The notes beneath the pieces were generated by a model. The model had not been told where the DNA came from, searched no databases, and was given only the letters and a program-made list of their open reading frames with translations. Made by a program: the position numbers and the translations under genes. From positions 139,387 through 203,386 of the forward strand of contig JAFLVE010000010.1 of NCBI GenBank assembly GCA_022511445.1: a DNA stretch of 64,000 nt, written 5' to 3'. Source of the DNA: Clostridiales bacterium (GTDB taxonomy: Bacteria > Bacillota > Clostridia > Christensenellales > Pumilibacteraceae). Positions 34,332 through 43,564 of this stretch are shown here, in pieces. Position 1 is the first letter of the stretch. The number at the start of each line of letters is the position of its first letter.

Positions 34332-34859
34332 TTATATGGAAGTGACGAAAAAGCTTGTGCCGAGTAACATCATAACGCCGTGGCACTGCCTGCTCGGAAC
34401 GAACGCGCCGCCGTTATATGCGGGTCTGTACGCGTCGAATATGTTTACCTTTATTTCTTCTTTATCGCACGGCTTAATAAGCTTAATTGTAAAGTGATTT
34501 TCGATATCGGGGTTTTCCTTTATCTCGATTTTGCTCTCGTCGTAAATAAACTCGGCGACGTACTCGGACGCAAAATCAACCTGCCGCTCGTAATAGTAAA
34601 AACACAAATCGTACTCGGTTTTTTCGTACAGCTCCGCGTGTTTTTCGGTCTGAATTTTATAACCGTAAACGTCGTGAAACCTCGACAGCCCGTCGTTCCA
34701 AAAACATACTTCGTTGCCGAGCCCGTCGAAAATAACCGCGTCGTACTCGTCGCGGAACGGGCGCTCCTGTTCGTAATGCCCGAAGAAAGGAAAATCAATG
34801 CACGCGGCGCACGATAAAGCCGAAATTATCGCCAAAACAAAAACGAATAATTTTTTCAT
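34332..34859 (-). CDS. Putative lipoprotein under ECF promoter
   Basis: 175 residues. Signal peptide MKKLFVFVLAIISALSCAAC with possible lipobox Cys at 17 or 20, so probably anchored outside the cell membrane. The rest is a soluble, Tyr- and acid-rich domain of unknown fold. GAGGTG precedes the ATG at 34859. A promoter-like motif shared with the anti-sigma gene lies upstream, so it is probably a target of the adjacent ECF sigma factor. Confidence 0.7.
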   Translation of the reverse strand: MKKLFVFVLAIISALSCAACIDFPFFGHYEQERPFRDEYDAVIFDGLGNEVCFWNDGLSRFHDVYGYKIQTEKHAELYEKTEYDLCFYYYERQVDFASEYVAEFIYDESKIEIKENPDIENHFTIKLIKPCDKEEIKVNIFDAYRPAYNGGAFVPSRQCHGVMMLLGTSFFVTSI

Positions 34860-34889
34860 ATACCACACCTCGAAAAGCGTATTCGATAA

Positions 34890-34917
34890 GGTATATCCGC
34901 AAATTCCGTTTTTGTCC
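34890..34917 (-). promoter_or_regulatory. ECF-type promoter copy 2
   Basis: Minus strand GGACA (34913-34917), 15 bases, GATATACC (34890-34897). The wider match to copy 1 is GGACAAAA, CGGA and GATATACCTTA. Confidence 0.65.
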
Positions 34918-34951
34918 AAACCGCCGAAAAACAAAAAACTTGTTTCTGCGT

Positions 34952-35674
34952 TTAAATGTTATCCTCGCGCAGGGCGCGCGACGAGATAAGGATTTCGATT
35001 AGCTCGAAGAGGCGCGTTTCTCCGTCGTTTTTAAGCTCTAAGCAATAGGTGTAGCTTTTATAGTCGAACAGCGCGCACACGCCGACGGACGAATCCCCCC
35101 ACTTAACCGATAGTCCCGTTATCTCGGTATCGGTATCGCACGCCGAGTAAAAATAATCGGTAAACTCTCGCGGCGCACTATCCGCCACGACGCGGTATTC
35201 GATTTCGTCCTCCGCGTTGTATTTTACCGTGAGCGCCCAAAGCTCTCCCGTTTCCCTATTCGTGTACTCGTAAACGGTACCCGCGTCCGCGCCGTAATCG
35301 AAGTACAAAAAGCTTGTGCCGTTATTTTCGTTGTATTCCTTAACGGTGATATCGAGCTTTTTCTCCGCGTATTCGGTAGGCTGAGGATCGCTGCCGCCGG
35401 GAGATTCGGGCGCCGACCCGCTGTCGGGAGACTCGGGCGCCGAGCCGGCGTAGCCTCCGCCGCGCAGAAGAAGGGTGGGAATGAGCACGACGGCGACGAC
35501 CGCCGCCGCGGCGAGCGGCGCAAAAATCGCGACCCTGCGCGTAATGCTTTTTTGCGGCGGTTTTTCGCTCGACAAATCAAGCTCGGGATGAAGCTCCTTA
35601 AGCTCGTTTGCAAGCCGTGTATTGTCAATCGAAGCGTTTTGCCGAATGCGTTTGTGAAGATCTTGTTCTTTCAT
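34952..35674 (-). CDS. Transmembrane anti-sigma-like protein
   Basis: 240 residues. Cytosolic helical part (1-47), one membrane helix (about 48-70), a Ser/Pro/Glu linker (SAPESPDSGSAPESPG, duplicated), and an outer domain of about 130 residues. This is the layout of an anti-sigma factor that holds the sigma factor encoded just upstream. The promoter motif ends about 11 bases before the ATG, leaving no room for a ribosome site, so it may be leaderless from that promoter. The outer domain has no recognised family. Confidence 0.75.
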   Translation of the reverse strand: MKEQDLHKRIRQNASIDNTRLANELKELHPELDLSSEKPPQKSITRRVAIFAPLAAAAVVAVVLIPTLLLRGGGYAGSAPESPDSGSAPESPGGSDPQPTEYAEKKLDITVKEYNENNGTSFLYFDYGADAGTVYEYTNRETGELWALTVKYNAEDEIEYRVVADSAPREFTDYFYSACDTDTEITGLSVKWGDSSVGVCALFDYKSYTYCLELKNDGETRLFELIEILISSRALREDNI

Positions 35675-35685
35675 GCCGTTTCTAA

Positions 35686-35714
35686 GGTATATCGTGATTT
35701 ACTCCGTTTTGTCC
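35686..35714 (-). promoter_or_regulatory. ECF-type promoter copy 1
   Basis: Minus strand GGACA (35710-35714), 16 bases, GATATACC (35686-35693), between the sigma and anti-sigma genes. Spacing is normal for ECF sigma factors. Confidence 0.65.
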
Positions 35715-35724
35715 AAGCTTACCG

Positions 35725-36243
35725 TTAAGATAAAAGCTTTTCGAGTTTTTTAAGCGCCCGCTTTAGGATATACGCGACGGTGCTTTTGGGGATATTCTCT
35801 TGCTTTGCTATTTCGCGCACCGTCATTCCCATATAGATTTTACATTCGATAATTTTCCGTTCGTCCTCGTCGAGCTTTGCAACCGCCCGCTCCACATCGT
35901 ATCTTGTAAGACCGTCGACCTCGTCAGTCGGGATTGCCGCGCCTTCGCATCCGTCAAGCGGAACGCTTCCGCTCTCGTCGCGGTTAAACTTATACGCCTC
36001 GTTTTGGGTGATTTTTACTATCCAGGCAAGCCCGTTTTGCTTGCCGTCGAACGAAGAAAGAGCGCGAAGAATTTTGTCGTACGCCGAAAAAATCACGTCC
36101 TCGACGAGCGACTTATCCACTAAGTATTTGTAGGCTATGTACTGTAAATATCCGCGCGAATAATCGATGAATTCCTTTAAACAGTCCTCACCGCGTTTTA
36201 ACCTCGAAAGGTAAATATTAACTTGCTCGCGCGTCGTCCTCAT
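35725..36243 (-). CDS. ECF-family RNA polymerase sigma factor
   Basis: 172 residues. Region 2 (about 25-95) has YLVDKSLVEDVIFSAYDKILRAL, and region 4 (about 115-170) has LDEDERKIIECKIYMGMTVREIAKQ and the recognition helix PKSTVAYILKRALKKL. The start at 36243 is set by the promoter (TTGACA-17-TAAAAT ends seven bases before it); the longer frame begins inside the promoter. No ribosome site, so leaderless. Followed by its presumed anti-sigma factor. Its promoter also carries GACAAAACGG, partly like the two ECF motifs. Confidence 0.9.
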   Translation of the reverse strand: MRTTREQVNIYLSRLKRGEDCLKEFIDYSRGYLQYIAYKYLVDKSLVEDVIFSAYDKILRALSSFDGKQNGLAWIVKITQNEAYKFNRDESGSVPLDGCEGAAIPTDEVDGLTRYDVERAVAKLDEDERKIIECKIYMGMTVREIAKQENIPKSTVAYILKRALKKLEKLLS

Positions 36244-36250
36244 TATCGGT

Positions 36251-36279
36251 ATTTTAACATCGGCACGCCGTTTTGTCAA
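36251..36279 (-). promoter_or_regulatory. Promoter of ECF sigma gene
   Basis: TTGACA (36274-36279), 17-base spacer, TAAAAT (36251-36256), minus strand. Confidence 0.85.
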
Positions 36280-36293
36280 TATACGTCTTGCCC

Positions 36294-36327
36294 AAGAAAA
36301 AAGTCCTCGGATTTTACGCGAGGGCTT
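36294..36327 (-). terminator. Terminator of GH13 lipoprotein
   Basis: AAGtCCTCG and CGAGGgCTT stem (36301-36309 with 36319-36327) with a minus-strand T-run at 36294-36300. Confidence 0.75.
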
Positions 36328-36346
36328 TTATCGATAACTTGCTTTT

Positions 36347-39127
36347 TTACTTAACGAATATCGCCGTGCCGTAGGAATCGAGCTTTGTCGTGCCGAAAAC
36401 GCACGTGCCGCCGTCCGAAACATATTTCGACGACGACGAAAAGTTGTGGTACGCGGTAACGGTCTGTCCGTCGCCCTTTACCTCGATTTTTAACATACCG
36501 TTGCTCTCCGAGCACGTCGCCGTGCCGCTAATCAGCGCGGGATAATTGTTTCTTATTGCCGCAAGACGAATAACGTAGTTAAGATACGACGTTTCGACGC
36601 TGAGCTGTTCCTCGACCGAGGCGAGCGAGCCGTTTACGTTGTAGTTGCGTATCCCGGGGATATTGTCGCACACGTTAGCCCAGTTTTTCGTCCACTTCAT
36701 GGGTTGGCGGTAGCGCTGATCGCTGTCCGTGCCGCCGCCGATTAAGCCCATTTCGTCGCCGTAATATATCCAAGTAAGCCCGGGCATTGTCATAATAACC
36801 GCCATATACAGCTTGCGCTTACTCTCGTCGGTTATCTTGTCGGCAAGGCGCTGAATGTCGTGATTGGAGGTTATCATGGAGTTAATCGGTCTGTCGCCGC
36901 GGTAACCGTTGTATTTGTTCGCGTTGGAGTTAAACGCACTCGCCTGACCGCTCGCGTTTCCACCCGAAATCTTTCCGGGAAGATCGTAATAAGTGTTAAA
37001 GTCGAAAAGCGAGTCCATGCCCGCATAGAACGGCGACACGTCGTTGACGTTGCCCGAAAGCTGTTCGCCCAATAGGTAACAATTGGGGAATCTCTTTTTC
37101 AGTCTGTAGTTGAACTCTTTAAAGAACTCGACGTTTTTGGTGAGGTTGTAGTTGTACGCGCCGTCGTTTTTGCCGCCCTCGGTATCCGTGCTTAGGTTTT
37201 CGCTCTCGTCCCACATAAACACGTGCTTTATCGCGTCCATGCGGAAGCCGTCCAGTCCGTAGCTCATCCAGTAGGAGGCGACGTCGACCATAGCGTCGCG
37301 CACCTGTTGACAGTCGTAGTTAAGCTCGGGCATATTGCTCCCGAACGACGAATAGAAGTACCAGCCGTTAGAGCTGTAATATCTGTTGCCGCTTGTGCTT
37401 TTCCACCTGTAAAAATCGCGGTAGTGCACTTCGGCGGTGGTTCCGTCCTGATATGTCACGTTTTCGACCACGCCCTGCTGCGACTTGATAAACCACTCGT
37501 TGTTGGGCGAGGTGTGGTTTACGACAAGGTCCATTATAACCTTCATGCCCCTTTGGTGCGACTTATACACAAGCTCGCGGTAATCGGCGTTGGTGCCGAA
37601 CTTGGGATCTATCGAATAGTAATCGTAGCAGTCGTAGCCGTGCGACGAATTGCTGCTCTGTATGGGAGTAAGCCAAAGAACGTCCACATTAAGCGAATCG
37701 AGATAATCGAGCTTATTTATTATGCCGCGAATGTCGCCCAGTCCGTCGCCGTCGCTGTCGCAAAAGCTTGCAACAAAAATCTGATACCCTACGCCGGTCT
37801 CGTCCCAGCCGCTTACCGTTTTCTGTACGGGAATCGCTTTAGCCTCGGCGCGGTTAACGTCGCTTTTGCTCGCACGAAGCGGCTCGGTGGTGGGAGCGTA
37901 CCCGCCGCCCGGTCCCGACTTTGTAAGATAGTTTTTGCCTTTTGCGACCGAGCCCGAATCGACGTACCAATGATAGCTCGACCCAACCTTTTGCGCCGCG
38001 CTCAAACTAATCTTATTGTCCGCCTCGCCGTCCTTCGCCTCCCAATTGTTTTTGGCTATTAGGAAGTTGATCGTGGTTACGCCGCCGAATGCGGATAGAT
38101 CAATCGCGTACACCGCGCCCGATATGTCGGTCGCAACGCTCTCGTACCAGCTTCCGCCGCCGCTCGCCCAGCCCCATACATGCCAGCCGGTATAAGACCC
38201 GTCGGTGCGGCGGTAGTGTATGTAAAATGTGTTCGCCGCGGTAAGCGACGGAGTATAGTCCGCCGCCTCGTCGGAAGATCCGTTGTCGTTACTCCACCTT
38301 GCAAACAGAGTCGCGTCCTTTGTAAGCGTGTCGGCGCCGAAGTTCCACGGCGTTACGCCGTCCTCTATATACCAGCCCGAAAGAGTATATCCCTTGCGCG
38401 ATACCGTCGGCGCGGTAAGCTTGCTTCCGCTTTTAACGGTCTGCGGCGTCGGATTGCTCGCCCCCTCAAGCCTCGCCTCTCGACCCACGTTAAACGTTGC
38501 CGTAACGTTGCCTTGGGGCTGCGGATTGTCGGGATTGTCCGGATTATCGGGGTTATCGGGGTTGTCGGGGTTGTCGGGGTTGTCCGGATTATCGGGGTTG
38601 TCCGGATTATCCGGATTATCCGGATTATCGGGATTATCCGGGTTATCCGGGTTATCCGGGTTATCCGGGTTGTCGGGATTGTCCGGATTGTCGGGGTTAT
38701 CCGGGTTGTCGGGGTTATCGGGGTTATCGGGGTTATCGGGGTTATCCGGATTGTCGGGATCGGGATCATCGATCTCGCCGCTATTCGGAGATCGCCACGC
38801 CGCATGGAGCACCATATCGGCGTTTACCGTTTCGGTATCGAAATTCCACAGTACGGTAAGATTATCGTCCTTATACCATGCGACAAAAACCTTACCCGCC
38901 TTTGTGGGGTCGGCAGGGCGCGTCACCTTTTGCCCGGGATAAACGTTTTGAGGCTTTACCGCGCTGCCGCCGTTACTGTCGAAACGCACGATATAATAGT
39001 CGCGCGAGGTCGGCTGCGGGGGCGCCTTTGTACAAGCGGCAATCGGAGTCAGCATTATTAACGCCGATAAAGCTAACGCAACGATAAGCCGTAGCTTTGA
39101 TTTAATCGAATTCGTCTTGATACTCAT
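36347..39127 (-). CDS. Secreted GH13 alpha-glucan hydrolase lipoprotein with CBM41 and DNP linker
   Basis: 926 residues. Lipoprotein signal (LSALIMLTPIAAC, Cys about 31). Then a Listeria-Bacteroides repeat domain (FDSNGG..FVAWYKDD), a DNP tandem linker of about 26 units, a second repeat domain, a CBM41-like module (FYIHYRRTDGSYTGWHVWGW), and a GH13 barrel: DLVVNHTSPNNEW, GFRMDAIKH (nucleophile Asp), LLGEQLSG (acid Glu) and SNHDIQRL. It likely degrades starch or pullulan at the cell surface. Start at 39127 follows AGGAGAGGG and overlaps the upstream gene by 26 bases. A beta-sandwich end closes it. Confidence 0.92.
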   Translation of the reverse strand: MSIKTNSIKSKLRLIVALALSALIMLTPIAACTKAPPQPTSRDYYIVRFDSNGGSAVKPQNVYPGQKVTRPADPTKAGKVFVAWYKDDNLTVLWNFDTETVNADMVLHAAWRSPNSGEIDDPDPDNPDNPDNPDNPDNPDNPDNPDNPDNPDNPDNPDNPDNPDNPDNPDNPDNPDNPDNPDNPDNPDNPDNPDNPDNPDNPQPQGNVTATFNVGREARLEGASNPTPQTVKSGSKLTAPTVSRKGYTLSGWYIEDGVTPWNFGADTLTKDATLFARWSNDNGSSDEAADYTPSLTAANTFYIHYRRTDGSYTGWHVWGWASGGGSWYESVATDISGAVYAIDLSAFGGVTTINFLIAKNNWEAKDGEADNKISLSAAQKVGSSYHWYVDSGSVAKGKNYLTKSGPGGGYAPTTEPLRASKSDVNRAEAKAIPVQKTVSGWDETGVGYQIFVASFCDSDGDGLGDIRGIINKLDYLDSLNVDVLWLTPIQSSNSSHGYDCYDYYSIDPKFGTNADYRELVYKSHQRGMKVIMDLVVNHTSPNNEWFIKSQQGVVENVTYQDGTTAEVHYRDFYRWKSTSGNRYYSSNGWYFYSSFGSNMPELNYDCQQVRDAMVDVASYWMSYGLDGFRMDAIKHVFMWDESENLSTDTEGGKNDGAYNYNLTKNVEFFKEFNYRLKKRFPNCYLLGEQLSGNVNDVSPFYAGMDSLFDFNTYYDLPGKISGGNASGQASAFNSNANKYNGYRGDRPINSMITSNHDIQRLADKITDESKRKLYMAVIMTMPGLTWIYYGDEMGLIGGGTDSDQRYRQPMKWTKNWANVCDNIPGIRNYNVNGSLASVEEQLSVETSYLNYVIRLAAIRNNYPALISGTATCSESNGMLKIEVKGDGQTVTAYHNFSSSSKYVSDGGTCVFGTTKLDSYGTAIFVK
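38516..38765 (-). repeat. Tandem 9-base repeat coding (Asp-Asn-Pro)n
   Basis: About 26 units of GAYAAYCC-type 9-mers with synonymous changes. Lies inside the GH13 gene and stays in frame; on the opposite strand it makes a false Leu-Ser-Gly frame. Confidence 0.9.
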
Positions 39128-39974
39128 TTCCCTCTCCTTTTTCGGCGGGCTTTCCGCCCGAATGCTTTTGTTTGGTTTCTCCGCGGGCGCGGCGGGCAAG
39201 CTCGTTAGGGTCGCGCGTGTCGGATTTATTCGGCGCGGTCTTTTTCCGCGCAAACAGCCTGTAAATCCCTATTGCGGCGGCGATTGCGAGCACGACGGAC
39301 GCCATAATAATAACCATTTGATACTTGCGCAAAATTCCCACTGTCAGCAGCGACAGCGCCGAAAGCACTATAACCGTAAACAGAGCGACCGACGCATTGT
39401 CCGTTTTTACCCCGAACTTACCCATAACCCTTACGAGGATAAACGCCGCGAGCGCAAAGACCACGAGCACCGCAAAGCCGGTCCACAGCGCCCACACCTT
39501 ATAAACGAGAAGCGCATAGCACACAAGCCAAACGCCCACCGCGATAAGCGCGATTGCGCCGTACTCGAAGCCGATAAGAATCTTGCCTATGTCGGGCAGC
39601 TTTTTTTCGCGCGGGGCACGGAGAGACGGGTTTTTACCGCGGACGGAAAACCACAGCTCATTTAACTCGTCGTAAAGCTTTTGTATAAACTTTCTTTTTC
39701 TGCCGTCCGTTTCGTAACGGAGCGCGTTTTTACAGTATGGAGTGTCGAACGGGGGTTTGGGAATGCCCTCGCCCGCTTCCGCCGCCCGCTTAAACTCCGC
39801 TGTAACGGAGGCGCGAAGCTCGGCGTCGCTGCGCAGCTCGGATTTACAAAGCATCATCGCCCACCACAGCTCGCTGTCGTCGGGATGAAACTCGAGCGCC
39901 TTTATAAGCTTTTCCTCAGCGAGAGTAAAGTCCCCCGCCTCGAGCGCCTTTTTCCCTTCCGTCTTGTTCGACAT
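39102..39974 (-). CDS. TPR-like membrane protein
   Basis: 290 residues. N-terminal tetratricopeptide-like unit (ALEAGDFTLAEEKLIKALEFHPDDSELWWAM, about 10-40), a helical part, then four membrane helices (about 135-255) and a basic, hydrophilic C-terminus. A consensus promoter ends six bases before the ATG and there is no spaced ribosome site, so it appears leaderless. The 3' end overlaps the GH13 lipoprotein start, so the two are co-transcribed. Function unknown. Confidence 0.75.
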   Translation of the reverse strand: MSNKTEGKKALEAGDFTLAEEKLIKALEFHPDDSELWWAMMLCKSELRSDAELRASVTAEFKRAAEAGEGIPKPPFDTPYCKNALRYETDGRKRKFIQKLYDELNELWFSVRGKNPSLRAPREKKLPDIGKILIGFEYGAIALIAVGVWLVCYALLVYKVWALWTGFAVLVVFALAAFILVRVMGKFGVKTDNASVALFTVIVLSALSLLTVGILRKYQMVIIMASVVLAIAAAIGIYRLFARKKTAPNKSDTRDPNELARRARGETKQKHSGGKPAEKGEGNEYQDEFD

Positions 39975-39980
39975 ACCTTT

Positions 39981-40026
39981 ATTATAAAAGCTATAAAGAA
40001 AAAAGTCAAACGGTTTTCCGTTTGAC
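39981..40026 (-). promoter_or_regulatory. Terminator overlapping the next promoter
   Basis: Terminator of the FtsX permease: GTCAAACGG (40005-40013) with CCGTTTGAC (40018-40026), minus-strand T-run 39998-40004. The same bases make TTGACT (40004-40009), 17-base spacer, TATAAT (39981-39986) for the TPR membrane protein. Confidence 0.85.
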
Positions 40027-40061
40027 CTTTCCTCGCCGATCGGCGTATATATTGTAATGTA

Positions 40062-42656
40062 TTACTCGACGCTTTTAAGCGCTTCGACCATGGAGATATT
40101 TTTCATTCGCGTGTTTAACAGCATGGTTGCGACAAGGCTGAAGGCAAAGGTAAGCGCGATACAACCGACGGCGACGTACCAAGAAAGCACGCTTGCTATA
40201 TACACTTTAAACGCCTCGGTTATATAACCAAGCCACAGCATAAGCCCGTAACCGAGCGGCAGACCTATAATACAGCCGAGCAAGGTAATAACCATGTTTT
40301 CCACAATTACCATGTTGGCGGTTTCGTTCCGCTTGTACCCGAGCACCATAAGCGTCGCAATCTCGCGCGTGCGCTCTTTAAGGTTGGTTGCGGTGATGTT
40401 GTAAATAACGGCGATTGCAAGCGCCGCCGCGCCGACAACGAAAATTATAACGGCGTAGTCGAGGAGCGACATTTGTTTTTCGAGCGCGGCAAACGTCTCG
40501 CTGAAGGTTTTTACGTCGCGCACTACCTCGTTGTTTTTTAGCGTTTCGACAGCCTCCTTCGCGTCGACGCCCGGAAGAAACGTAGCGTACGAGGTGTTGG
40601 CGTAAAGCCCAACGTCGTTATTTTTGAAAACGGCGTACGAGCAATAAGCCTTTTGGTCGAAATACTCTCTTACAATCGCGGTCACCTTTATCTCGAACGA
40701 AACGGAACGGTTGTCGAGCGAATATCCCGTAACCTTGACGGTATCGCCCGCCTTGACTCCGAGTCGTTTTGCCGTCATCTCGGGGATAACAAAGGTGTCC
40801 TCTTCAAACAGCACGCGGTTTTTCCCGTCGAGGTCGGTAAACAGCTTTATGCAGTCGGCGTCGGCATAGCGGAAATACTTTTCGTCGGCATAGGTGGGGA
40901 GCGCCATTACGGTTATGTCCTCGCCGTTGTCGTTAAAGCTGACCCTGCCCGAAAAGTTGGGAACAAACGTGAGGTTGTGCATATACTCCTCGGCCTCCGC
41001 GCCCGCAATCGAATCGTAAATCGCGTCGTCCATAAGATCGACCGCGACGTCGGTGACAATCGTCATGTCATAGCCAACGGTCGCGTCGAAGCGCGTAAAC
41101 GACACGGACATATTGTCCTTAAGCCCGATAAGCCCGACAAGAAGCGCGAGACACCCGATAATGCCGACGGAGGATAATAGCATGCGCATCTTGTGGAGGA
41201 ACATGTTTCGAAGATTCATCTTTGCGCCGAAGCCCAATCTTTTCCACAGCCCCGTCCACCGCTCCACGAGTATGCGGCGGGTCTTTTTGGGCGGCTTGGG
41301 CCGCATGGCCTGCGCGGGCACCGAGCGAAGCGTTCTGTAACACGATATAAACGCGGCGAGCATAGATAGCACGGCGCTTATCACAACGCTAAGCACGAAA
41401 TACATAAACCCGAGATGCTTCGGCGTAGGCGGCAGGGAGAACATTCGCAGGTAGATGGTATTCAACAGCCACGGCATAAAGAACGTTCCGGCAAGCCCGC
41501 CGAGCACCGCGCCGACGAGCGAGGCGAACAGCGCGTAGAACATGTACGAAAAATACACCCTGCTTTTTGATACGCCCAGCGCCTGAATTATGCCTATCTG
41601 CATGCGCTGGTTTTCCACCGTTTTGGACAGCGAGATAACCATGATAGCCGCGGCGACCGCAAAGAATATCATGGGAAGCACGGCGGTGAGCGCGGTAATC
41701 GTGTCGTTCATGCTGTCGAAGCCGACAACCGACGGGAACTGACTGCGCTTCAAAGAATACATGTACAATCCCGCCGAGCGGTTGGGGTCGGCGAAAATGC
41801 TCGTAAGCTCGCCGCCGTCCTTTATTGAAAAGCGCGAAAACAGCTCCTCCGCGTCGACGCCCGACTGCGCGCGGATTTTTATTCCGTTAAAAACGTCGAC
41901 GGCGATATCGGAGTATTTAAGAAGCGTTACGTCCGTTGTTCCGAACGGCGTTTCCACGGGAGTAAACACCGTCGCGGTGTCGAGGTACGACTTTATAAGC
42001 CCGTACTCGATGTGCGCGAGTATAAACTCGTCGGTACGCGCCGCCGTGTTTAAAAGGTTGACCTTGTATATAACGTCGGGCGAGTGATAAATTCCGCACA
42101 CCGTAAACGAATAGCCGACGTTTTCGTATTCGGGCGTGTATTTTGGCGTTTCGTCGTCCGCGCCGAGCGCGCTCATCTCGAGCTTAATCGACTTAAGGGT
42201 AGCTATCGAAAAGTCGAGCTTTGCACCTATTTCGACGTTGTGCGCGTCCGCAAAAACCTCGTCGATTATTATCTCGTTCTCTCCCTTTTCGGGAAGCCTG
42301 CCCGCGGTAATGAGGGGAACGTCTATACCGTCGGTGAGCGTGGTTATAGTCATGTCGTAGCGAATACCCCGCACCTTGGTTTTGGTGTTAAAGGTATCGT
42401 AACCCATGGCGGCTATTACGCCGTTCTCCTCGCGCAGCTCCTCCACCGCCGGCGCGTTAACGTACATGTATTCGGCGCGCGCCGTCGCATAGAGCTGTGA
42501 AGCGTAGTAGTCCTTAATCTGATTGGTGGTCGACGAGGAGCCTTCCGCAACGCCGGCCAAAAACAGGCAGCCGATAAAAAGCACCAATAAAATGGAAATA
42601 AAACTCCCTATGGTTTCGCGAATGTCGCGAAGCGTTTTAAGCATTATATACTTCAT
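40062..42656 (-). CDS. FtsX-type ABC permease (two-domain)
   Basis: 864 residues. Layout: N-terminal helix, large external domain (about 45-310), three helices (320-440) ending in a cytosolic loop, a second helix near 480, second external domain (520-735) and three last helices (750-855). The FtsX signature regions ISLSKTVENQRMQIGIIQALG and LKERTREIATLMVLGYKR flank the helices, as in BceB/MacB-like peptide or lipid exporters. It starts seven bases after the ATPase stop and lacks a clear ribosome site. Operon with ATPase and TetR regulator. Confidence 0.9.
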   Translation of the reverse strand: MKYIMLKTLRDIRETIGSFISILLVLFIGCLFLAGVAEGSSSTTNQIKDYYASQLYATARAEYMYVNAPAVEELREENGVIAAMGYDTFNTKTKVRGIRYDMTITTLTDGIDVPLITAGRLPEKGENEIIIDEVFADAHNVEIGAKLDFSIATLKSIKLEMSALGADDETPKYTPEYENVGYSFTVCGIYHSPDVIYKVNLLNTAARTDEFILAHIEYGLIKSYLDTATVFTPVETPFGTTDVTLLKYSDIAVDVFNGIKIRAQSGVDAEELFSRFSIKDGGELTSIFADPNRSAGLYMYSLKRSQFPSVVGFDSMNDTITALTAVLPMIFFAVAAAIMVISLSKTVENQRMQIGIIQALGVSKSRVYFSYMFYALFASLVGAVLGGLAGTFFMPWLLNTIYLRMFSLPPTPKHLGFMYFVLSVVISAVLSMLAAFISCYRTLRSVPAQAMRPKPPKKTRRILVERWTGLWKRLGFGAKMNLRNMFLHKMRMLLSSVGIIGCLALLVGLIGLKDNMSVSFTRFDATVGYDMTIVTDVAVDLMDDAIYDSIAGAEAEEYMHNLTFVPNFSGRVSFNDNGEDITVMALPTYADEKYFRYADADCIKLFTDLDGKNRVLFEEDTFVIPEMTAKRLGVKAGDTVKVTGYSLDNRSVSFEIKVTAIVREYFDQKAYCSYAVFKNNDVGLYANTSYATFLPGVDAKEAVETLKNNEVVRDVKTFSETFAALEKQMSLLDYAVIIFVVGAAALAIAVIYNITATNLKERTREIATLMVLGYKRNETANMVIVENMVITLLGCIIGLPLGYGLMLWLGYITEAFKVYIASVLSWYVAVGCIALTFAFSLVATMLLNTRMKNISMVEALKSVE

Positions 42657-42663
42657 TTACGCC

Positions 42664-43521
42664 CTACCACTCTATCGTTTCGACCGACACTTTTTCCGTA
42701 TTGACGTCTATTCTTTCCACCTTGCCGCTTCTTACGTGAATAACCTTATCCGCCATTGGTGCTATCGCGCTGTTGTGCGTAATGAGAACGACCGTTTTCC
42801 TAAACTTAACGTTGACGTTTTCGAGAAGCTTAAGTATCATCTTGCCCGTTTTGTAGTCGAGCGCGCCCGTAGGCTCATCGCACAAAAGAAGGAGCGGATT
42901 TTTCGCTATTGCGCGCGCAATCGCCACGCGCTGCTGCTCGCCGCCCGAAAGTTGCGACGGGAAGTTCCCCGCACGGTCCGCAAGCCCCACCGCTTTAAGC
43001 GTCTCCGCAGGGTCGAGATGGTTTTGTGTGACGGACGCGGCAAACTCCACGTTTTCGAGCGCGTTAAGGTTTGTTATAAGGTTGTAAAACTGAAAAACAA
43101 ACCCCACCTTTTCCCGCCTGTAAAGAGTAAGCCGCTTTTGGTTGTAATGAGTAATATCCTCGCCGTCGACGACGACGGAGCCGCTTGTCGCCGTGTCCAT
43201 TCCGCCGAGAATATTAAGTATCGTCGATTTGCCCGCGCCGCTTGCGCCGAGCACGACGACGAACTCGCCCTCGTCTATCGTAAAATCGACGCCCGAAAGC
43301 GCGGGGATTTCCACCTCGCCGCTTTTGTAGATTTTGCGAACGTCCTTAAACTCGATCAGCTTGCCGAGCTTTGTTTGCTCCAAAGAAAAATAGGCGCTTT
43401 CCTCTACGGTTTCGCCCTCGTCGTACTTTTGACGGTATTTGTTTTTGTCGTCGCCCGCCTTGGATTTTACCGCTTTATCCTCGGACGCCGCGGCGGGTTT
43501 TTTCTTTTCCGACTCTTTCAT
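42664..43521 (-). CDS. ABC ATPase partner of FtsX permease
   Basis: 285 residues. An extra N-terminal tail (1-55, Lys/Glu-rich, disordered) precedes a LolD-type ATPase: Walker [11 protein letters not shown]-loop FVFQFYNLI, signature [10 protein letters not shown], Walker [12 protein letters not shown] and switch ITHN. AAGGAG precedes the ATG. Drives the permease coded next to it. The tail is unusual in this family. Confidence 0.93.
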   Translation of the reverse strand: MKESEKKKPAAASEDKAVKSKAGDDKNKYRQKYDEGETVEESAYFSLEQTKLGKLIEFKDVRKIYKSGEVEIPALSGVDFTIDEGEFVVVLGASGAGKSTILNILGGMDTATSGSVVVDGEDITHYNQKRLTLYRREKVGFVFQFYNLITNLNALENVEFAASVTQNHLDPAETLKAVGLADRAGNFPSQLSGGEQQRVAIARAIAKNPLLLLCDEPTGALDYKTGKMILKLLENVNVKFRKTVVLITHNSAIAPMADKVIHVRSGKVERIDVNTEKVSVETIEW

Positions 43522-43564
43522 AGCACGCTCCTTTTGGTCGTTCTTAATGGTCTGAATCGAGCGC

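Noticed and set aside
38516..38765. CRISPR-like array of short repeats
   Set aside because: Units are 9 bases with no spacers and code for in-frame Asp-Asn-Pro in a secreted enzyme.
38283..38942. Plus-strand frame coding Leu-Ser-Gly repeats
   Set aside because: It is the antisense shadow of the DNP linker in the GH13 gene.
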